The notes beneath the pieces are model-generated. The model was given only the letters and a program-made list of their open reading frames with translations, made no database searches and had not been told where the DNA came from. The position numbers were made by a program, and so were the translations under genes. This document shows, piece after piece, positions 16,737 through 25,144 of a stretch of 30,993 bases of DNA. The stretch covers positions 1 to 30,993 of the forward strand of contig JAJRSP010000130.1 in the NCBI GenBank assembly GCA_024278775.1. The letters run 5' to 3'. Each line of letters opens with the position of its first letter. Position 1 is the first letter of the stretch. The stretch is from Planctomycetota bacterium. GTDB lineage: Bacteria; Planctomycetota; Phycisphaerae; UBA1845.

Positions 16737-18245
16737 CTACGGACTGCCAGCTTGAAGCATCAGAATCGCCGGCTGCTCCGCCGCGAGCCAGTACCAGACA
16801 ACTGCAGCGCCGCCCACGAACGCCGCCACCCAGATAAATGTTTTCACACGGGTCATCTGCCGCTCAAACCGCACCGCACAGGCCGGATCGTCCGCAACCT
16901 TCGCCAGAAACCGCACGCGACGACCGATCGACCCATGCCGCCAGCTCGGCTCATCACGCGGAATGCCATTCAATGCCGCCACACGTTCCAACGCCGAAGC
17001 GAACACCGCCGCCCCACCGCTACACACTCGCTCCGGCTCTTCGGCACAGCTTCCCGATCCGAGGTGAACACTGCACGGTGCGTGACACGCCTCCGCGGAA
17101 GAGGCCACGCAGCGCGCGCCGAAGAGATCAGCCTGACGCTCGAAACCTCGCGAGACCCAGCCAAACCCCAGTCCCCAGAAAATGCCCGTCACAACCAGCC
17201 CGACACCCTCGATCATAGAAAGCGACATCTGAAACCACGGATCATGCTGGAGCGACAAACAAGCCAGTCCCTCCATGACACTGACCACGACTACCCACCC
17301 CACAAACGCAAACACGAGAAAATGCGTAATGTGTCGGTGTCGAATATGACCGGCCTCATGCCCGAACACGGCCTCGACTTGCCCCGGGGTCATACCGCTG
17401 AGCAGTGCGTCGGAGAGCAAGACATATCGTACCGGGGCAAAAACGCCCATGACGGCCGCGTTGATCATCACGCCGTCACTCTTCCAGAGGAGAATATCAC
17501 GAAACCGAAGGTTGATTCGTTGGCACAGCGCTTCCAGCCGGTCGCGGACCGGACCGGGTGCCAACGTCTCGGTTCGCCAGATCCGACAGAGCAGCATCGG
17601 CGAGATAACGAACACCAGCGCCGCCGCCGTCCCTAGCACGACCTCCGGCACGAACACCGAACCACCCCATAAGATAAGCTGGTCTTCATAGCCTCTCGTC
17701 AGGTCAGCCACGAACAGAATAATCAGCATCGGCACGGCCACGACCAACAATTGGTGACGAATGTGAAAGTCCAGATAGGACTGCAAACTCCAATCGTCAC
17801 CGGCGAGGTGTTGACTGCCCTGCCCGCGCAGATCACGATCGAGCGGATATGACGCCATCCACAGCAACACCGACCCGAGAACAAACGGCACCAAAACGAT
17901 CATGTCGCCGATAATCTGAAGCCACGGCGACCGTGCGCCGAAGGCGAACCAATCCGGCCACGACGTACACATCACCAGCGCCGCAAACCCCAGGATAAGC
18001 AGCAACCGAAGCACCGTCATCACCCGATGATGGAACAGGTGGGGGGCGTATGATCCGGGAACCGACCGTAGCTTGCGTCGCGTCTGCCATGTCAACAGGC
18101 CGGCCGCAAGACCGATAACACTCACAAGCCCCGAAGCCAACAAGGCCGTCCCGAGCACATCGTCGGCAGACGTCAGCCAATACTCCGGCGGCGTCTCGGC
18201 ACGCCACAGGAGGCAGGCGAAAGCAAAAATAGTCAGTAGGTGCAT
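16737..18245 (-). CDS. M48-family membrane zinc metalloprotease
   Basis: A 502-residue polytopic membrane protein of the M48 (HtpX/Ste24-like) family. The zinc site is FGHEAGHIRHRH (H296, E297, H300), with the third ligand E369 in FERQADLFGA. About six or more hydrophobic segments occur before the catalytic motif and two after it, and a C-terminal membrane helix closes the protein. After E369 there is a short cysteine-containing insert (several Cys in about 30 residues) before the HGSIGRRVRFL block. Family members clear damaged membrane proteins. The ATG at 18245 is chosen after an AAAGG; the open frame continues to 18386 but without family resemblance. It is the first gene of the minus-strand cluster. 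Confidence 0.88.
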   Translation of the reverse strand: MHLLTIFAFACLLWRAETPPEYWLTSADDVLGTALLASGLVSVIGLAAGLLTWQTRRKLRSVPGSYAPHLFHHRVMTVLRLLLILGFAALVMCTSWPDWFAFGARSPWLQIIGDMIVLVPFVLGSVLLWMASYPLDRDLRGQGSQHLAGDDWSLQSYLDFHIRHQLLVVAVPMLIILFVADLTRGYEDQLILWGGSVFVPEVVLGTAAALVFVISPMLLCRIWRTETLAPGPVRDRLEALCQRINLRFRDILLWKSDGVMINAAVMGVFAPVRYVLLSDALLSGMTPGQVEAVFGHEAGHIRHRHITHFLVFAFVGWVVVVSVMEGLACLSLQHDPWFQMSLSMIEGVGLVVTGIFWGLGFGWVSRGFERQADLFGARCVASSAEACHAPCSVHLGSGSCAEEPERVCSGGAAVFASALERVAALNGIPRDEPSWRHGSIGRRVRFLAKVADDPACAVRFERQMTRVKTFIWVAAFVGGAAVVWYWLAAEQPAILMLQAGSP

Positions 18246-18302
18246 GAAATATCGCAACCTTTTACCGGTCGTTACGCGAACGCTACACACCAGCGCTTGT
18301 AT

Positions 18303-18349
18303 CGACCGACGCGGTCGTATTATCATAGGCGCAGTCGGCCCAGCCACAA
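18303..18349 (-). promoter_or_regulatory. M48 gene promoter with operator-like dyad
   Basis: Minus-strand TTGTGG (18349-18344) and TATGAT (18327-18322) are 16 bp apart, predicting a leader of about 70 nt. A perfect dyad, CGACCG-ACG-CGGTCG (18303-18317), covers the expected transcription start. On the plus strand the same dyad exactly fills the 15-bp gap between TTGTAT (18297-18302) and TATTAT (18318-18323). This is a good place for a repressor; no adjacent regulator gene is seen. Confidence 0.45.
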
Positions 18350-18377
18350 AACGCAAGTGGCAGAGGTTCGACCCACG

Positions 18378-18396
18378 CACGAGCATAGGGCTCGTG
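18378..18396 (+). other. 7-bp hairpin in the divergent intergenic region
   Basis: CACGAGC and GCTCGTG pair around ATAGG and are followed by TTTC. It lies upstream of the secreted-protein gene on the plus strand and could be a weak terminator or leader structure. No other support was found. Confidence 0.25.
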
Positions 18397-18527
18397 TTTC
18401 ATCGTATGGTGAAGCCGTGGTGTCCACCCGCGCCACGCGGTAGGAGGATGAGCCGTCGGGTGGTGTCGTCAATCGTCCGATGCCGCCGGATTTCGGATGC
18501 AACCTAAGGATTCAGGAGCCTGTAACC

Positions 18528-19454
18528 ATGAGTTTTCGTAAGTCCCTACCCACCTCGATTTGTGGCGTGATCCTGCTGGCCATGTACGGTGCCGCGCCGG
18601 TTGCGGCCGGTACCAGTACGGAAGTCGACAAACACCGTGCCGATATCAAGAAAATGTTGCTGGCCAATCCCAAAAAACTGTACTCCAACGAGTTTGATGC
18701 CAGAGGTCTTAAGCCAGACGAACGAAAAAAACTCGCCGTCTACCGAGCCCTGCGCGACGGAAAGAAACTGGAAAAGGCTATCTTCGAAGGAGGGCTCAAT
18801 CTCACCGATCTTCAGAAAAAAACGATCCACAAAATATTTTCTGACCAATATGCCTATGCCGTCGAGACCGGTGCCGCGCCACGCTCCCTGAGTGGACGGT
18901 CGCGAGACTTCTTGGCCAAACCCGGCACCCGAAACGCGCCTGCCCCCCCCAACGCCAAGTCCGGATCAGGAGTCCGGGCCAAAGAGATCAACAGGCCGGG
19001 TATGTCTCCGTTTGATGATCCGCAGGCGTTGATCAACCGTATTGCGGCCGAGCTCTCCGGCGAACAACTTGAACCATACGGCAAGTTGTCAGAGCGTTGG
19101 CGGATACTCCGACCGCGAGGCGTGAGTGACGGCCCGCTACGTCAACTGATGCGAGCGACCTTGGACCCGGACCTCAAACTTGACGACAAGCCGATGGCCG
19201 AGTGCCGAACTATTCTCATGAAAAGCATGAGGTCGCTCGGCAGGGACCGGCGATTTGTGGAAAAAAAACTCCGGGCAGCGGCAGACACCAAAGCCAAACT
19301 CTTTGAACAGTTCTCGCCAAGCCAACGGGAGCATTTCAACAAGACCCTGGCCGGGATCAAGGATGTCTACGCCGAAGAAATCGCCATGCTGATGGAATGG
19401 CGCGCCGAAAAGAACAAACCGGCCGCTACGAAACCCGCATCGGCCAAGCCATAG
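18528..19454 (+). CDS. secreted, helical, lysine-rich protein of unknown function
   Basis: Not recognised. A 308-residue protein with a signal peptide (about residues 1-27, ending near PVAAG) and no membrane helix after it. The mature part is strongly charged and mostly helical, with repeated Lys/Leu-rich stretches (ADIKKMLLANPKKLYSN, LKPDERKKLAVYRALRDGKK), a proline-rich linker near residue 140 (NAPAPPNAKSG) and a low-complexity tail NKPAATKPASAKP. The only cysteine in the mature part lies in the AECRTIL stretch. The ATG at 18528 has a perfect AGGAG (18514-18518) at 9-nt spacing. It is convergent with alaS, with a 9-bp hairpin between them. Confidence 0.75.
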   Translation: MSFRKSLPTSICGVILLAMYGAAPVAAGTSTEVDKHRADIKKMLLANPKKLYSNEFDARGLKPDERKKLAVYRALRDGKKLEKAIFEGGLNLTDLQKKTIHKIFSDQYAYAVETGAAPRSLSGRSRDFLAKPGTRNAPAPPNAKSGSGVRAKEINRPGMSPFDDPQALINRIAAELSGEQLEPYGKLSERWRILRPRGVSDGPLRQLMRATLDPDLKLDDKPMAECRTILMKSMRSLGRDRRFVEKKLRAAADTKAKLFEQFSPSQREHFNKTLAGIKDVYAEEIAMLMEWRAEKNKPAATKPASAKP

Positions 19455-19464
19455 CAGCAAGCGA

Positions 19465-19491
19465 CCTCACCACACCACCGACGTGGTGAGG
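19465..19491. terminator. hairpin between convergent secreted-protein gene and alaS
   Basis: CCTCACCAC (19465-19473) and GTGGTGAGG (19483-19491) form a perfect 9-bp stem with a 9-nt loop in the 88-bp convergent gap. No T-tract follows on either strand. It is the best terminator candidate here by position. Confidence 0.45.
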
Positions 19492-19542
19492 GTACGCTCC
19501 GTGCCGACTGCCAGAAGGCAACACCTGGAACCGTCGCCCGGC

Positions 19543-22518
19543 CTACGCCAACTGCTCTTCCAGCCATGACCTGGCACGGGCGATGGCCTCGGGCACCGCG
19601 CCGGGGTCGTTGCCGCCGCCCTGGGCCATGTCCGGACGGCCGCCGCCCTTGCCACCGACCAACGGCGCAATCTCTTTGATGAGGTCGCCGGCTTTCACAC
19701 CCCGGACCACAACCACCTTGCTCATCCCCGCGAGAAGTGTCACCTTGCTGTCATCCGCGCACGCCAGCAACACGGCCGACGCCTCCGTCTTGTTGCGAAT
19801 CCAGTCGACGGCCCCACGCAATGCGTCCGACTTCGCCGACGGAACCGCCCCCGTGACGATCTTCACGCCGCCAACCTCGACGGCAGCCTCCAGCAAACCG
19901 GCCACGGCCTCCATGACTACGGCCGCCGATGCCGAGGCGGCCACCTTCTCCTGCGACTTGGCCGCTTTCTGCGCCGCCGCGATAGCCTCCCAGATCTCGT
20001 GGCGCGTTCGCCACGGGATCACCACGTCGGCCAGACGTTTCTGCAGCGCCACAATTCGTTCGCTAAGGGAGTTCTCCTCGCTATCGTCCGAAGGTGCCCC
20101 GGTCAGTGCGTTTGCCTCCGCCAGAAGCGCCGCACCGAGCGACTCCGCCACTTCCGCGGCCGCCCCGCTCACACCCACGATCCGCCGAATCCCCTTAGCC
20201 ACGCCCTCCTCCGTCGTCAGCACAAACCGCTCGGCCTCGCCGCTCGCTTTCAGGTGGGTTCCGCCGCAGAACTCAACGGAGTGTGCCATCCACTTCTCGT
20301 TCTCGGGATCGGCGAGCATCTCCCCGATGTCGGCACCAATCGAGACCACGCGGACCACATCCGGATACTTCTCACCGAACACCGCCCGCAGCGTGTTGAT
20401 CTTGCGGGCCTTCGCTTGATCCACCTCGGCCGTGTAGACGGTATGGTTCGCGGTGATCTGCTCGTTGCAAAGGGTTTCGATGCGAAGCAGTTCGTCCGGG
20501 GTCACCGGCTTGTGGTGCGAAAAATCAAACCGCGTCTTTTCGGGATCCACCAACGACCCCTTCTGCTGCACGTGATCCCCCAGCACCTCCCGCAGTGCCC
20601 AGTTCAGGATGTGCGTGGACGTATGGTTCTGCATCGTGGGGATGCGGAACGAGAGGTCCACTGCCATGCTGCACGGATGCCCACTACCAAACTCACCGGC
20701 TACCACCGTGCCGGTGTGTAGGATTCGATCTCCCATACGCCTGACTCCGGTGACGCGTACCTCGCCGCCGTGGGCGGTTTTGGCGATGCCAACATCAGAG
20801 ACCTGCCCGCCCTGTTCGGCGTAGAAGCAAGTATGGTCGGTTGAAAACAGCACCACATCCCCAACTCCCGCAGCAGCGTTCGAGCCATCTGGTGAGTTTC
20901 TCGCAATCGTTTTGATGAGCGCATCACATTTCGGGATCGTCATATACTTGAACGAATCATCGCAAGTGCCAACCTTCGTAAACTCCTCCGCAGCAAGTTG
21001 TTCAAGATCATCTGCATCGGCACCACCACCTCGCGCCTTGGCCCGCGCCTCCTCCATGAGCCGTTCGTACTCGACCAGGTCCACCGTCAGCCCATCCTCC
21101 GCGGCCATAAGTTCCGTCAGGTCGATCGTAAAACCGAAGGTGTCGTGCAGCCTGAACGCGGCATCCCCACCGATGCGCCCCTCATGGTTCTCGCGTGCGT
21201 CCTTCGCAGCCGCGTGGTAGAGCTTCAACCCCCTGTCAAAGGTACGACCAAACGAGTCCTCCTCGTCGTGGATCAGCTCGGTCACATGCGTCACATTCTT
21301 GCCGCCGTGAGCCTCCCGCAGCTCCGGGAAAAAATCACCCATGTGGTCCACGAGTGGCACGACGAGATCCGCGAGAAATGGAGTGGTCATGTTCATGTGC
21401 TGCCGACCAAACCGCACGGCCCGGCGCAAAATCCGCCGGAGCACGTACCCCCGCCCCTCATTGCTCGGAATGGCTCCATCCGTTAGCGCGAACACCAGAC
21501 AGCGGATGTGATCCGCGATGACACGGTACGACACGTCCACCATCTCCTGATCTCGAGAGGCACGCTGATCTGTGGGCTTTGGTCCGGACGGCGGTCCGGG
21601 CGCGGAAGACCTTGTTGCATCCGACGGTGCCGCGCAGGCTGAAGCCGGCGGCACAGGGGGCGCCTCCCCCGGCATCGTCCCGGCGTAGGGCGGCGCTCCC
21701 GTTCGACGTTGGATCGCATCGAAAATCGGCGTGAACACATCGGTGTCGTAGTTCGTGGTCGTAGGGAGTTCTCCGCGCTCCATCCCCTGCAACACGGCAC
21801 AGATCCGCTCGAACCCCATGCCCGTGTCGACGTGCTTCGCGGGCAACGGAGAGAGCTTGCCGTCACCCGCCCGGTTGTACTGAATAAACACGAGGTTCCA
21901 AATCTCAATCACCCGCGCATCGCCGGCGTTGACCAGCGGCCCGCCCGACTTGTCCGGGGTCAGGTCGATGTGGACCTCACTACACGGTCCGCACGGCCCG
22001 GTATCGCCCATCTCCCAGAAGTTATCCTTCTTGTTGCCGGGGTGAATATGCTCCGGGTTGATGTTCGTGACCGTCCGCCATAGCTCGGCTGCCTCGGTGT
22101 CCGGCTCCAGCCCCTCGGCCTCGTCCCCCTCGAAGTAGGTCACGTGGAGCCGATCCCGGTCGATGCCCCAGACCTCGGTGAGCAACTCCCACGCCCAGAG
22201 AATCGCCTCTTTCTTGAAATAGTCTCCGAAAGACCAGTTCCCGAGCATCTCGAAAAAGGTATGGTGGTAGGTGTCCTGCCCGACGTCGTCGAGATCATTG
22301 TGCTTGCCGCCGGCCCGGATGCACTTTTGCGTGTCCGCGGCGCGGGAATAATCACGAGACCCCGTCCCGAGAAACACATCCTTGAACTGGTTCATCCCAG
22401 CGTTGGCGAACATGAGCGTCGGATCGTCAACGGGAACCACGGAGGAAGAGGGCACGATCTCGTGCGCCTTCGCCGCAAAGAAATCGAGAAACTGCTGCCG
22501 AATCTGTTTCGAAGTCAT
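19543..22518 (-). CDS. alaS: alanyl-tRNA synthetase with Pro/Ser-rich insert
   Basis: A 991-residue class II synthetase that charges tRNA-Ala (usual length about 870-880). The catalytic domain contains the opening QQFLDFFAAKAHEIVPSSSV, HHTFFEMLGNWSFGDYFKK and GDTGPCGPCSEVH. The editing domain carries HTSTH (about residue 630) and CGGTH (about 749), both zinc/editing motifs. The C-terminal DHHA1/C-Ala part ends in GGKGGGRPDMAQGGG. About 45 extra residues, rich in Pro, Ala and Ser, interrupt the region after the catalytic core (about residues 281-325), just before VSYRVIADHIR. The ATG at 22518 has no clear ribosome-binding site; the upstream open frame to 22740 lacks family similarity. Confidence 0.96.
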   Translation of the reverse strand: MTSKQIRQQFLDFFAAKAHEIVPSSSVVPVDDPTLMFANAGMNQFKDVFLGTGSRDYSRAADTQKCIRAGGKHNDLDDVGQDTYHHTFFEMLGNWSFGDYFKKEAILWAWELLTEVWGIDRDRLHVTYFEGDEAEGLEPDTEAAELWRTVTNINPEHIHPGNKKDNFWEMGDTGPCGPCSEVHIDLTPDKSGGPLVNAGDARVIEIWNLVFIQYNRAGDGKLSPLPAKHVDTGMGFERICAVLQGMERGELPTTTNYDTDVFTPIFDAIQRRTGAPPYAGTMPGEAPPVPPASACAAPSDATRSSAPGPPSGPKPTDQRASRDQEMVDVSYRVIADHIRCLVFALTDGAIPSNEGRGYVLRRILRRAVRFGRQHMNMTTPFLADLVVPLVDHMGDFFPELREAHGGKNVTHVTELIHDEEDSFGRTFDRGLKLYHAAAKDARENHEGRIGGDAAFRLHDTFGFTIDLTELMAAEDGLTVDLVEYERLMEEARAKARGGGADADDLEQLAAEEFTKVGTCDDSFKYMTIPKCDALIKTIARNSPDGSNAAAGVGDVVLFSTDHTCFYAEQGGQVSDVGIAKTAHGGEVRVTGVRRMGDRILHTGTVVAGEFGSGHPCSMAVDLSFRIPTMQNHTSTHILNWALREVLGDHVQQKGSLVDPEKTRFDFSHHKPVTPDELLRIETLCNEQITANHTVYTAEVDQAKARKINTLRAVFGEKYPDVVRVVSIGADIGEMLADPENEKWMAHSVEFCGGTHLKASGEAERFVLTTEEGVAKGIRRIVGVSGAAAEVAESLGAALLAEANALTGAPSDDSEENSLSERIVALQKRLADVVIPWRTRHEIWEAIAAAQKAAKSQEKVAASASAAVVMEAVAGLLEAAVEVGGVKIVTGAVPSAKSDALRGAVDWIRNKTEASAVLLACADDSKVTLLAGMSKVVVVRGVKAGDLIKEIAPLVGGKGGGRPDMAQGGGNDPGAVPEAIARARSWLEEQLA

Positions 22519-22827
22519 AGGTGGTATTCGTCCGGTCTTAGGGGCCACGAGGATCGTGGCATCACCCCGGCTAACGGCATCCTGACCCGGTGGAACGACC
22601 CCACACACACGCCAGCACACGGATAAGCCGCATAATGTACCCCAGCCTACGAACTGGTCCAGCATCCCAGCATAACCGAACCGGTGCATGTAGGATCGAC
22701 GGCGTATCTTGACAGCCACCACCACCGACAATAGCGTCATATCACGAACTGCGAGGTGGAGCCGAGAGGCCGATCTCGCCGATTTCCAGAGTGGTGACCA
22801 ATACCCGACTTCATGAGGTAGCTATCG
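22519..22827. promoter_or_regulatory. divergent regulatory region between alaS and a lipoprotein gene
   Basis: No gene. On the plus strand TTGACA (22709-22714) and a weak TAGCGT (22732-22737), 17 bp apart, may drive the lipoprotein. On the minus strand TGGACC and TACATT 16 bp apart (around 22636-22665) may drive alaS. In the alaS leader, GCCACGA/TCGTGGC with a 3-nt loop (22544-22560) forms a 7-bp hairpin, extendable by outer G/C pairs, 26 nt before the start codon; it could affect translation. Confidence 0.35.
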
Positions 22828-23451
22828 ATGCAAGTAAGCAAAATGGGATTAGCGGCCGTCGTGTCGCTCGTAACGCTAACGATCGTCGGTTGTGCGGCCC
22901 CGTCCACACGCACGACAAGCAAAAGAACTTCGACCCAGAGGACGACACACGTCGTCTTCACCGCCGAAAACAACCCGACCACCAATGCCGGTCGCGGCAT
23001 CCCTTCCGTCGACGACCAATTCCGCCAGGCCGCGTGGATCTTCATGGACGGAAAAGGCGGGGAGTTCGTCGAGGAGAATGGCCAACCGCGAATTGAGTGG
23101 GTCATTAACGACGCCGTGGGCCGCACGCCCACGTTCCGGGTGGAGGCCTACACGCCTCTCGTCGGCACCCCCAGGGACTTCAACTGTCTACTACGGTCCC
23201 TGGATAACAATGACGGACCGGACATCTACTACGGCATCCAAGCCGCGCCGGGCACGTTTGAACTGGGTAAAGAATACTCGCTGCTCAGCCCGGGTAAGGG
23301 TTTCGTCATTCGCAACGGGTTCACACGCGACGAAGTATCCAAGATTGACCCGCTACCCCCCGGCCGGTACATGATCACAGGCGGCATTGGCGCACCGGAC
23401 TCCGACAAGCGTGTGCTGGCGGTCTCTTACTTCACCGTGGCCGACGATTAA
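22828..23451 (+). CDS. lipoprotein of unknown function
   Basis: A 207-residue predicted lipoprotein with lipobox TIVGC and lipidated Cys22. A Thr/Ser/Arg-rich linker (residues 25-40) precedes a globular beta-rich domain with motifs WVINDAVGRTPTFRVEAYTPL, YYGIQAAPGTFELGKEYSL and PLPPGRYMITGGIG. The spacing of strands suggests a jelly-roll or Ig-like fold, but no family is recognised. The ATG at 22828 has GAGG about 9 nt upstream. The next gene on the same strand is another lipoprotein 215 bp away. Confidence 0.75.
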   Translation: MQVSKMGLAAVVSLVTLTIVGCAAPSTRTTSKRTSTQRTTHVVFTAENNPTTNAGRGIPSVDDQFRQAAWIFMDGKGGEFVEENGQPRIEWVINDAVGRTPTFRVEAYTPLVGTPRDFNCLLRSLDNNDGPDIYYGIQAAPGTFELGKEYSLLSPGKGFVIRNGFTRDEVSKIDPLPPGRYMITGGIGAPDSDKRVLAVSYFTVADD

Positions 23452-23666
23452 GAATCCGTCGGAAAAACGGTAGCGTCGTGGTGCTCCAAGCCTGCCTCTC
23501 ACGAGGCCGGGTGACGCGGGTGGATCAGTGCCCGTTGGATGGGGTGGGTCTGCACGTTGATTCTCCTCTGCCTTTCGATATGCGGATAGACCTTGGACGA
23601 CGGGTTAGGCCCGTCCGAACGTGGGTTACGTTTCGAAAGCAAATAGGGCTGCGGAAGGGAGATCGC

Positions 23667-24875
23667 ATGGAAGGCGTCAAGATGACAACCCGATTCGGAT
23701 GGGTCACTGTCTGGCTACTTCTCGCGGTCGGCCTACTGCTCGTCACATGGAGCGGATGCGTGGGCGTTGTCGATCCTGTCAGCGGGGTAGCCTGTGGCAA
23801 CGGCGTCTGCGACCGGGGCGAAACGCCGGGTAGTTGCCCCAACGATTGCGGCCAGAGCAACGGAGCCGCTACGCAAGACAAACCAGTGTCGCTTCCCGTC
23901 TTGACGGATGTTCGGCTCTATGCGTCGGACAGCCCGCTGAACCAGAAGATTCCCCCCGGCGCGGAGATCGATCCCCATTCCTCCGATTATGTCAACCTCA
24001 TCGTGCAAGCCGCGGCTACCGCTGGGTTTGTGATTGAGTTCAAACAGTATTCTTCGCCGGTCTTTTTCGCGGATTCGGACACGTTTCGCACGGATGTCTA
24101 TCTGGCGTGCGGACAAGAATATGCCGGGGTTGATTATTTCAAGGATGTGCCGATCCCTGATTTTGCGGAGCCCGCTAATGATGTCGACGGCGCGGACAAT
24201 CCGATTCCGTTCGGCTTGTGTGGCGGTGCAGCCGACCAGGATAACCAGATGGTCATCCTGAATCTCGAAACGAGATGCGAATACGATTTTTTCCAGGCAC
24301 GACTGGAAAACGGGCGATGGGTAGCCAGTTGGGTCAACAGTATCAGCCTGGACGGAAGCGGCATCTATGAGAAAGGGTTTTCATCGCGGGGGTCCGGATT
24401 CGCCACGCTGGCCGGGCTGATTTGGCCTGACGAACTGCAAAACGGGAAAATCAATCACGCCCTCGGCTTCTCCTACCCCGGTGTCGCCGCAGGCGGTCCT
24501 GTGCCACCGGCCTCTGAAAGCGACGGGGTATCCACGAACCTCTGGGCACTGCCCGAGGGTGCCAGGCTGCAGCTTGATCCGAACCTCGACCTCGATACGC
24601 TGGCCCTCTCCCCGTACGTTCGTACCATCGCCACGGCGCTACAGGAATACGGTATGATCCTTTTTGATGACGGCTCTTCGGGTGTGTCTGTCGAGGCGAT
24701 CGACCCCAAGAGTACTGTAGGAAACCCGTATGAAGGATTACTTCCGGATGTCGATTTCCCCGAACTGGAGGGCATCCCGCTCGATAGACTGCAACTGCTC
24801 ACCCTGCCACCCCAGAACCCTCACGCCAACGACACGGGTGAATTGGTCTCCAGCGGTTGCGGTTCCTTTCAATAG
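23667..24875 (+). CDS. lipoprotein with cysteine-rich CGNGVC motif and actinobacterial-type domain
   Basis: A 402-residue predicted lipoprotein (lipobox TWSGC, Cys31). Directly after the lipid anchor comes a small disulfide-type motif, CGNGVCDRGETPGSCPNDC (C43, C48, C57, C61), seen at the starts of many exported proteins. The remainder, from YASDSPLNQKIPPGAEID onward, with NQMVILNLETRCEYDFFQARLENG, SLDGSGIY and GSGFATLAGLIWPDEL, resembles a group of uncharacterised secreted proteins I associate with Actinobacteria and myxobacteria. No catalytic set is evident. The start at 23667 has AAGGGAG upstream; the longer open frame from 23478 is unlikely. Repeat copy 2 begins 40 bp after the stop codon. 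Confidence 0.75.
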   Translation: MEGVKMTTRFGWVTVWLLLAVGLLLVTWSGCVGVVDPVSGVACGNGVCDRGETPGSCPNDCGQSNGAATQDKPVSLPVLTDVRLYASDSPLNQKIPPGAEIDPHSSDYVNLIVQAAATAGFVIEFKQYSSPVFFADSDTFRTDVYLACGQEYAGVDYFKDVPIPDFAEPANDVDGADNPIPFGLCGGAADQDNQMVILNLETRCEYDFFQARLENGRWVASWVNSISLDGSGIYEKGFSSRGSGFATLAGLIWPDELQNGKINHALGFSYPGVAAGGPVPPASESDGVSTNLWALPEGARLQLDPNLDLDTLALSPYVRTIATALQEYGMILFDDGSSGVSVEAIDPKSTVGNPYEGLLPDVDFPELEGIPLDRLQLLTLPPQNPHANDTGELVSSGCGSFQ

Positions 24876-24915
24876 CCGGACGGTGATCTGCGTCCTTCGA
24901 GGCGGAAATCGTACT

Positions 24916-25108
24916 TGGGTACAAGACGGAATCGGCGGGTGCCCTATTCTTTGCCCCAAGGCAAAGGGTGGGGGACGAAAACGGAGGCGATAATGGTTCG
25001 GGTGGCGAACGGAGTCTTGCATGCGAAGTCCGTTCCCCACCCTTCGGGAGTACCCGAAGAATGGGGCACCCACACCAACGCCAAGCCGCCAACAGTGTCT
25101 TGCACCCA
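24916..25108 (+). repeat. dispersed palindromic repeat (MITE/REP-like), copy 2, most complete
   Basis: The fullest copy: 193 bp with terminal inverted repeats TGGGTACAAGAC (24916-24927) and GTCTTGCACCCA (25097-25108), one mismatch in 12. The 135-bp core is 24937-25071. It contains hairpins TTTGCC/GGCAAA (24950-24965) and CTTCGGG/CCCGAAG (25042-25059). TCGTA occurs next to both ends (TCGTACT before, TCGTATCT after), a possible short target duplication. It lies between a lipoprotein gene and the LipM/LplA gene, ending 36 bp before the GTG start; the repeat is open in the lplA frame and could be mistaken for an N-terminal extension. Confidence 0.88.
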
Positions 25109-25144
25109 TCGTATCTTTCTCTCCTATTGGTTGGCTCGTCACAG

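Noticed and set aside
16752..17636. 294-residue open frame antisense to the M48 gene
   Set aside because: The opposite strand encodes a complete M48 protease with its zinc motif; this product is rich in Arg, His and Pro and resembles nothing.
18445..18507. Small ORF after AGGAGG at about 18441
   Set aside because: The ribosome-binding site touches the ATG with no spacer, and the 20-residue product is Arg-rich without features.
19583..20419. 278-residue open frame antisense to alaS
   Set aside because: Entirely within the well-supported alaS gene; low-complexity Ser/Ala/Thr-rich product with no motif.
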